Part shown: piece after piece, positions 35,815 through 40,014 of the stretch | Layout: each line of letters opens with the position of its first letter | Position numbering within the stretch: position 1 is the first letter of the stretch | IMG/VR virus record: IMGVR_UViG_3300034073_003959 | Location: 1 to 40,014 of that record | Origin: a virus | Length of the DNA: 40,014 nucleotides | Strand: one strand, 5' to 3' | Program-made: the position numbers and the translations under genes | Notes under the pieces: model-generated | Told to the model about the DNA's origin: nothing | Databases searched by the model: none | The model's input: only the letters and a program-made list of their open reading frames with translations

Positions 35815-37728
35815 TCAACTCAGCATCCCGAAGGATCGACGTCGCGCCGCTGAGGGTCGCGCCGCCGGCGGAGAGACGTCCTTGCCTCTCTGACGCTCGA
35901 GGTGCTCGGCGAGTTGCTGCCACATCGTCGCCCGGTTGAACCGCCGGTAAGCGAGGTGCAGCATCGCCAGGGAGTAGACGAGGAGGTCGAGCGGTTCGTT
36001 GCGCGCGCCGGAAGGCTTGATCCACTCGCGGACGGGGAATCCTTTGACGTGGCGGATCGCCAAACGTTCGGAGGTGAGTCCCTTGAGGAACTCCTCCGTC
36101 CCGAGCTCGCCGAAGTGGATGTAGCCCGGACCCGGATCGCTGAACCGCAGCCGCGCGTAGATGGTCGACTTCAACGCGTCGGTCCCGACCATGTAGAGGG
36201 TCAGCCCGCGGCGGACCGTCTTGCCCTTGTAGTTGACGTCGATCTTGTTGCCGCGGCCGAGCGGCGGCGCGTTGCGGGTCGAGCTCCCCTTGATCGGCAC
36301 GACGCCGCTCCCGCGGGTCCGGCAGTAGTGGTAGACCTCGGAGGTGAAGTGGCCGCCGGAGTCGACCGCGAGGTAGGTGAGCCCGAGCGTGCCGCCGCCG
36401 GCCGCCGGCCATCGAGTCGTCCGGATCGTGTCGAGCTGTCGCCAGACGTCGTCCTGCGCCGGATCGCCCTCGATCTTCTGGTGCCAAACGAGCCAGAGCT
36501 CCTCGCCGAGACCGGCGGCGTAGACCGAGACCTCGAGCCAGGTGTCTTGGACGTCGACCGCGCCAACGAGCAGGACGCCGCCGTCGGGCACGACGCCGGC
36601 TTTGTAGGGGTCCGCCATCGAGCGCGCGAGGAGGCCCTCGGCCGAGAGCTTGGCGGCGTATTCGTCCTCGAACGGCTCGCCGAGCGTCGTGTTGACGAAG
36701 ACCTTGAGCGTCGTCGGGTCGCGCTTGGCCCGGAGGAAGTCCTCGACGATCTCGCGCCAGGACCGCCAACCGAGAGGCGAGTAGAGGGAGGAGAGCTGGA
36801 AGCCGGCGGTCTTGCCGTCGCCTTCCGCCGTCGCCACCCAGCGGCCGGCCGGGAGGAACGTCGCTTTGCTCTGCTCCGGCCAACGAGCGCCGCAGGCCTC
36901 GCACTCGTATCCGACCGTCTCGGGTCGATCGTCCTCCCATTTCATCTGCTGCCAACGGAGGTGTTGGTAGTGGCCGCACTCCGGGCAGGGGACCTCGTAA
37001 CGACGCTGATCGGATCGGAGGTATTCCCGCTCGATCCGAGAGAAGTCCTTGATCGTCGGCGTCGACGTCATGAGGATCTTGCGGCGCGCGAAGGTGTTGG
37101 TCCGCCGCTCGGCGAGGGTGAGCGGATCGCCCTCTCCCTCGACGTCGAGCGGCCAGGCGTCGAGCTCGTCCGCGAAGACGTACCGACAAGGCATCGAGCG
37201 GAGAGCCGTTGCGGAGTTGGCGCCGGTGAGGACGAGGATCCCGCCGGGGAAGTCCTTGGAGAAAAGGGTGTTGCCGGAGTCGCGGGAGCGCGCCGGCGCG
37301 ATGCGTTCCGCGAGGACCGGCGTCTCGGTCAGCATCGTCTCGAGGCGCTGCCGGCTGAGGCGCTTCGCCATTTCGACCGTCGGTTGGACGGCGAGCAGGG
37401 GTCCCGGCGCGTGGTGGATGCAGTAGCCGAGCCAGTTCGACCCGCACTCGGTCTTCCCGAGCTGGGCGCCGAACATCAAGACGACGCGCTGGATCGGACT
37501 CGTCGTCGAGAGCTCGTTCATCGGCTCTCGGAGGTAAGGGGTCCGGTCGGTCCGCCAGGGACCCGGCTCGGCCGAGGCCTTGCTGCTGAGCTGCCGGTAG
37601 CGATCGGCCCACTCGGAGACGGTGAGCGTCGGTTCGGGTCGGAGGCCGTCGAACCAGTGATCGCGGAACAAGGCCGCGCCCTCGCGGAGCGGAGCGGCGG
37701 CGACGGGTCGGAGGACGGAGGAGGTCAT
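35815..37728 (-). CDS. terL: Terminase large subunit (lambda gpA-like)
   Basis: 637 residues from ATG 37728. Walker A-like MFGAQLGKTECGSNW (about 84-98), then VQPTVEMAKRLSRQRLETML and YVFADELDAWPLDVEGEGDP as Walker B. A zinc-binding pair CPECGHYQH and CEACGARW (about 226-262) and a nuclease domain with VGAVDVQDTWLEVSVYAAG near 390 complete the GpA_ATPase-type terminase layout. It cuts and pumps phage DNA with TerS. Its start overlaps the TerS stop. A cos-type packaging strategy is usual for this family, but no cos site was located. Confidence 0.92.
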   Translation of the reverse strand: MTSSVLRPVAAAPLREGAALFRDHWFDGLRPEPTLTVSEWADRYRQLSSKASAEPGPWRTDRTPYLREPMNELSTTSPIQRVVLMFGAQLGKTECGSNWLGYCIHHAPGPLLAVQPTVEMAKRLSRQRLETMLTETPVLAERIAPARSRDSGNTLFSKDFPGGILVLTGANSATALRSMPCRYVFADELDAWPLDVEGEGDPLTLAERRTNTFARRKILMTSTPTIKDFSRIEREYLRSDQRRYEVPCPECGHYQHLRWQQMKWEDDRPETVGYECEACGARWPEQSKATFLPAGRWVATAEGDGKTAGFQLSSLYSPLGWRSWREIVEDFLRAKRDPTTLKVFVNTTLGEPFEDEYAAKLSAEGLLARSMADPYKAGVVPDGGVLLVGAVDVQDTWLEVSVYAAGLGEELWLVWHQKIEGDPAQDDVWRQLDTIRTTRWPAAGGGTLGLTYLAVDSGGHFTSEVYHYCRTRGSGVVPIKGSSTRNAPPLGRGNKIDVNYKGKTVRRGLTLYMVGTDALKSTIYARLRFSDPGPGYIHFGELGTEEFLKGLTSERLAIRHVKGFPVREWIKPSGARNEPLDLLVYSLAMLHLAYRRFNRATMWQQLAEHLERQRGKDVSPPAARPSAARRRSFGMLS

Positions 37729-38276
37729 TGCTCGAGGAACGTGTCGAGCGCGTCGCGGAGCGCGTTGGAGAGGGAGAGGTGGACGAGCGCCGGCTCGGCG
37801 AGCGCCGCGAGCTCGTTGGAGATCCGATCGGGGATGTTCATCAGCGCGTCGCGGAGCCGACGGCCTTGCTCGAAGGCCTCCTTCCGGACGTCGTCAGCGA
37901 GGACGCGCGCGCCGGTCTCGCGCTCGAACTCGACGCGAGCGAGGCGAGCCATGTAGGCCTCGCGAATCGCGCGGGAGACGTTTCGGGAGGGGACGTTGGC
38001 GAGGCCCGGATCGCTCGAGGCCTCCTCCTCGGCGCGAGGGGGGGGCGACTGGACTCGACCCGGACCGTTGCCGCCGCGGGTCGAGTCGGTTGCGCCGGCC
38101 CATTCGAGGTCCGCGATCGCGGGGTCGATGTACCACCGATCGCCGACCTTGCGGGCGGACCTCTCGGTGAGTCGTCCGGTGTTGATCGCCTTGAGGACCG
38201 AGGCGTGGGTCTGACCGCGTAGCCCCTGCGACTTCCGGTGATCGGCGTAACCCTGGAGGCTCAGTCCTTCCGCCAT
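37725..38276 (-). CDS. terS: Terminase small subunit (Nu1-like)
   Basis: 183 residues from ATG 38276. N-terminal GYADHRKSQGLRGQTHASVL, then KAINTGRLTERSARKVGDRW, form an HTH that recognises packaging DNA in Nu1-type subunits. The middle is Pro/Gly-rich. The C-terminal helices (IREAYMARLARVEFERETG, later ALMNIPDRISNELAAL) match the oligomerisation and TerL-binding part. Overlap with the TerL start (ATGA) is as expected. Confidence 0.85.
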   Translation of the reverse strand: MAEGLSLQGYADHRKSQGLRGQTHASVLKAINTGRLTERSARKVGDRWYIDPAIADLEWAGATDSTRGGNGPGRVQSPPPRAEEEASSDPGLANVPSRNVSRAIREAYMARLARVEFERETGARVLADDVRKEAFEQGRRLRDALMNIPDRISNELAALAEPALVHLSLSNALRDALDTFLEQ

Positions 38277-38286
38277 CCGCTCGCCG

Positions 38287-39123
38287 TCATTTGCGGCCTC
38301 GATGGCCGGGTTGGATCTCGCCGGGGTGCTCCTCCCGCTGGGTGCGACGTCGCGCCGCCTCGATCTGTTCGATCGCCGCGGAGTAGCAGTCCTTCATGCC
38401 GCGGATCGCGTAGTGGACGACGCTGTAGCGATACGCGGAGTCGTCCACCGGCCGCATCGGCGTGACGCCGTGGACGAGCTCGTTGCCGGGGAAAAAGACG
38501 ACCCATCCGTCCCGACAGGGGAGAGTCACGTCGTACTCCGGGAGGTGGAGTCGACCGCCGCGCATCCCGCGCCGGAGCACCGGCATCCCCGTCCACGTCG
38601 GGAAGTTGGCCCGGTCCCGGTGATACGGCAAGGCGGAGGAGAGGTTGATGTTGCCCGACGTCCACAGAGATCCGGGGACCATCCGCCAGTCCTCGTGGAC
38701 GCGAGAGACGGTCTCGCGGTCCCGCTCCCAAACGGTCGGCGCGACCTCCTTCATAAAGTCGCCGAGGACCGCGGCGACGCGGAGGAGGACGGCGCACTCG
38801 TCGGGTTGGTCGACGTGGAGCGACGCGGGCTTGCAGCCCTCGCGGCGAAGGATGACGCTCCGGCCCGCCATGCCGAAGGTCCGGGAGGTGTTGCGCGTCC
38901 CCGAGCCCCGAAGGATGGTCGAGAACTTGATCGCGCGGACGGCGGCCCGGTAGACCGCCAGGTCGAAGGGGAGACGGCAGTAGCAGAGGACCGGCTCGCT
39001 GGTCTCGCCGTCGAGGAACAAGGTCTCGCCGTCGTGCGTCGGCTCGAGGTCCGGGACCTCCTGGCCGATGTAGACGTCGGCCTCAGTCCGAGAGAGGACG
39101 CGGGGTAGCTCGAGGGTCTCCAT
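38287..39123 (-). CDS. TET/JBP-like 2-oxoglutarate/Fe(II) dioxygenase
   Basis: 278 residues from ATG 39123. N-terminal SRTFGMAGRS (80-89) is a segment typical of phage TET/JBP enzymes. The Fe ligands are His168 and Asp170 in PYHRDRANF and His218 in NELVHGVTPM. The 2OG-binding Arg is likely Arg232 in YRYSVVHYA, and Cys246 in GMKDC matches the family end. The connecting strands are MRGGRLHLPEYDV and DGWVVFFPG. Phage members oxidise 5-methylcytosine in DNA to hydroxymethylcytosine, which other enzymes then modify further. It lies between a ParB-like gene and TerS. No cytosine methyltransferase is seen in this window, so the substrate is unproven. Confidence 0.85.
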   Translation of the reverse strand: METLELPRVLSRTEADVYIGQEVPDLEPTHDGETLFLDGETSEPVLCYCRLPFDLAVYRAAVRAIKFSTILRGSGTRNTSRTFGMAGRSVILRREGCKPASLHVDQPDECAVLLRVAAVLGDFMKEVAPTVWERDRETVSRVHEDWRMVPGSLWTSGNINLSSALPYHRDRANFPTWTGMPVLRRGMRGGRLHLPEYDVTLPCRDGWVVFFPGNELVHGVTPMRPVDDSAYRYSVVHYAIRGMKDCYSAAIEQIEAARRRTQREEHPGEIQPGHRGRK

Positions 39124-39839
39124 CAGATCGCCTCCCGGATCAGCTTGGCGACGATCTCGGCGTTGCTCGAGACCTCGTTGCGTTCGCGGAGCTCGCGGAG
39201 GATCTCGACCAGCTCGGCGAACTCGTCGAGCGGATACTCGAGCATCAGCGCCTTGGTCGCCTTGTTGCGGTAGCCCTCAAGGAACTCGTTGAAGCTCTGA
39301 TCCTGACGGACCTCGCCGTCCGTCTCCGGCTCGTTCGCCCCGGCGCCGGCGCCGCGGATCTGAGCGGCGCCGGCCTCCGCCGCCGCGGCCAACGTCTCGA
39401 CGGGGATGGCCTCCTCCAGCGCGGCCTTGAGGTCGTCGAGCTCCTCGGCGGACCAACCGAGACCGTCGAAGTCCATTCGGAACTCGGCCTCGAGGCGCGC
39501 GATCTCGTCCGCCAGGAGTCCGTCGTCCCATCGGGCCATCTCGGCCGTCCGGTTGTCGACGAGGACGTACGCCCGACGCTGCGCCTCGGAGAGGTGATCG
39601 AGGGGGATGACCGGGACCTGCGTCATCCCGATCTGGATCGCGGCCTTGAGCCGTCCGTGTCCCGCCAGGATCCCGCTGTCGCCGTCGACGAGGATCGGAT
39701 TGTTGAAGCCGAGCTCGCGGATCGAGCGCGCGATCGCGTCGATCTGGGACTGGGGATGGAGGCGCGCGTTACGCGCGTAGGGGATCAGCTTGTCGACCGG
39801 CCAGAGCTGGATCCGCTCCGCCATTTGCTGCGCGCCCAT
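39123..39839 (-). CDS. ParB/Srx-like DNA-binding protein
   Basis: 238 residues from ATG 39839. Residues 9-100 form a ParB/Srx-like domain: IQLWPVDKLIPYARNARLHP, IDAIARSIRELGFNNPILVD, GILAGHGRLKAAIQIGMTQV (the ParB GHGRL box) and YVLVDNRTAEMARWDDG. The C-terminal half has a Glu-rich helix (LEEAIPVETLAAAAEAGAAQ) and a final charged helix. In many phages this domain is attached to, or lies next to, DNA methyltransferases. Here it stands alone beside the TET-like enzyme, with overlapping codons between the two genes, so they probably act together. Copy G of the late element lies 33 nt upstream. Confidence 0.82.
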   Translation of the reverse strand: MGAQQMAERIQLWPVDKLIPYARNARLHPQSQIDAIARSIRELGFNNPILVDGDSGILAGHGRLKAAIQIGMTQVPVIPLDHLSEAQRRAYVLVDNRTAEMARWDDGLLADEIARLEAEFRMDFDGLGWSAEELDDLKAALEEAIPVETLAAAAEAGAAQIRGAGAGANEPETDGEVRQDQSFNEFLEGYRNKATKALMLEYPLDEFAELVEILRELRERNEVSSNAEIVAKLIREAI

Positions 39840-39872
39840 CTGAGTCCGGACTGGAACCTGATACCGCGAGGC

Positions 39873-39887
39873 TACAGGCTCCGGAGA
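39873..39887 (-). promoter_or_regulatory. Repeated late intergenic element, copy G (weak)
   Basis: Transcription-direction sequence TCTCCGGAGCCTGTA, 33 nt before the ParB-like ATG (39839). It shares CTCCG-AGCCTG with copy C. If real, it would mark the first promoter of the whole late cluster. Confidence 0.4.
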
Positions 39888-39987
39888 AAAGTGTCGGGAT
39901 CGGCGGCGCGCCCGTTACGGCAGCGGATCGCGCCCGTCGAGATCCTTTGCGGCGCAATAGCTCAAACCATCGCCGGAGCTCGACGCT

Positions 39988-40004
39988 AGGCAAAAAAAGT
40001 GCCT
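39988..40004. other. Small hairpin with A-rich loop near the right end
   Basis: AGGCA and TGCCT arms of five bases around a seven-base loop (A6, G). It lies in the 175-nt region upstream of the ParB-like gene, where the only other item noted is late-element copy G (39873-39887). No T-run follows on either strand, so it is not a normal terminator. Shown because it is the most AT-rich patch in the region; function not known. Confidence 0.2.
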
Positions 40005-40014
40005 GGAGGCGACC

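Noticed and set aside
39851-39870. A tRNA T-loop-like GGTTCCAG on the minus strand
   Set aside because: No matching acceptor stem, D-arm or anticodon arm could be built around it.
39769-39993. Minus-strand frame upstream of the ParB-like gene
   Set aside because: It starts with TTG, overlaps the ParB start in another frame, spans the candidate late element and becomes Gly/Ala/Asp-rich without a fold-like pattern.
39988-40004. Rho-independent terminator at the right end
   Set aside because: Five-base stem with an A-rich loop and no T-run after the stem on either strand.
1-40014. Integrase, attachment sites, CRISPR array, insertion sequence
   Set aside because: No recombinase of tyrosine or serine type, no transposase, and no regularly spaced direct DNA repeats were seen; the repeats found are protein-coding and diverged at DNA level.

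Overview
The window is a stretch of a GC-rich, tailed double-stranded DNA bacteriophage (siphovirus-type, lambda-like head genes). It is a dense phage gene array with TerS, TerL, portal, a protease-capsid fusion, tail tube, a frameshifted tail chaperone and a long tape measure. I see no rRNA, tRNA, CRISPR array, integrase or att site. Several genes point to a cyanobacterial host, probably a GC-rich picocyanobacterium: a cyAbrB-type regulator, a sigma factor of the cyanobacterial RpoD-like type, fibre proteins of a kind common in cyanophages, and a putative regulator of a type I associate with cyanobacteria. The host is inferred; nothing in the window names it.

Layout. 1-2262 (+): a run of ten very small genes, mostly joined by overlapping stop/start codons and mostly of unknown function. 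2180-2544 (-): two small genes of unknown function. 2635-3801 (+): cyAbrB-like protein, then a putative regulator, with a small convergent gene (3673-3915, -). 4019-8870 (+): a recombination and transcription operon with RecT, a DNA-binding protein with a NUMOD1-like tail, an HhH protein, a PD-(D/E)XK exonuclease and a sigma factor, with small genes between them. 39839-8737 (-): the late cluster, read right to left. In transcription order it encodes a ParB-like protein, a TET/JBP-like dioxygenase, TerS, TerL, a head-tail protein, portal, protease-capsid fusion, two small head proteins, three fibre-type proteins, tail terminator, a small protein, tail tube, tail chaperone (-1 frameshift), tape measure, tail tip proteins, receptor-binding candidates, lysis genes (membrane proteins and a two-domain lysin) and a small helical protein that might be NblA-like.

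How it may work together. Early + strand genes would provide host take-over, recombination and a new sigma factor. The late - strand cluster carries a repeated 15-bp element (consensus GCTCCGTACCCTGAC in the direction of transcription). It occurs in nine intergenic gaps, always 20-33 nt before a start codon, and is absent from the early genes. This is the most striking signal in the window. The simplest reading is a late-promoter element, possibly read by the phage sigma factor; that link is a hypothesis. A second notable set is the TET/JBP-like oxygenase and ParB-like protein next to the terminase genes, suggesting modified phage DNA; no DNA methyltransferase is visible in the window. The frame at base 1 is open, so at least one gene continues outside the window, and no DNA polymerase, primase or helicase is present here.
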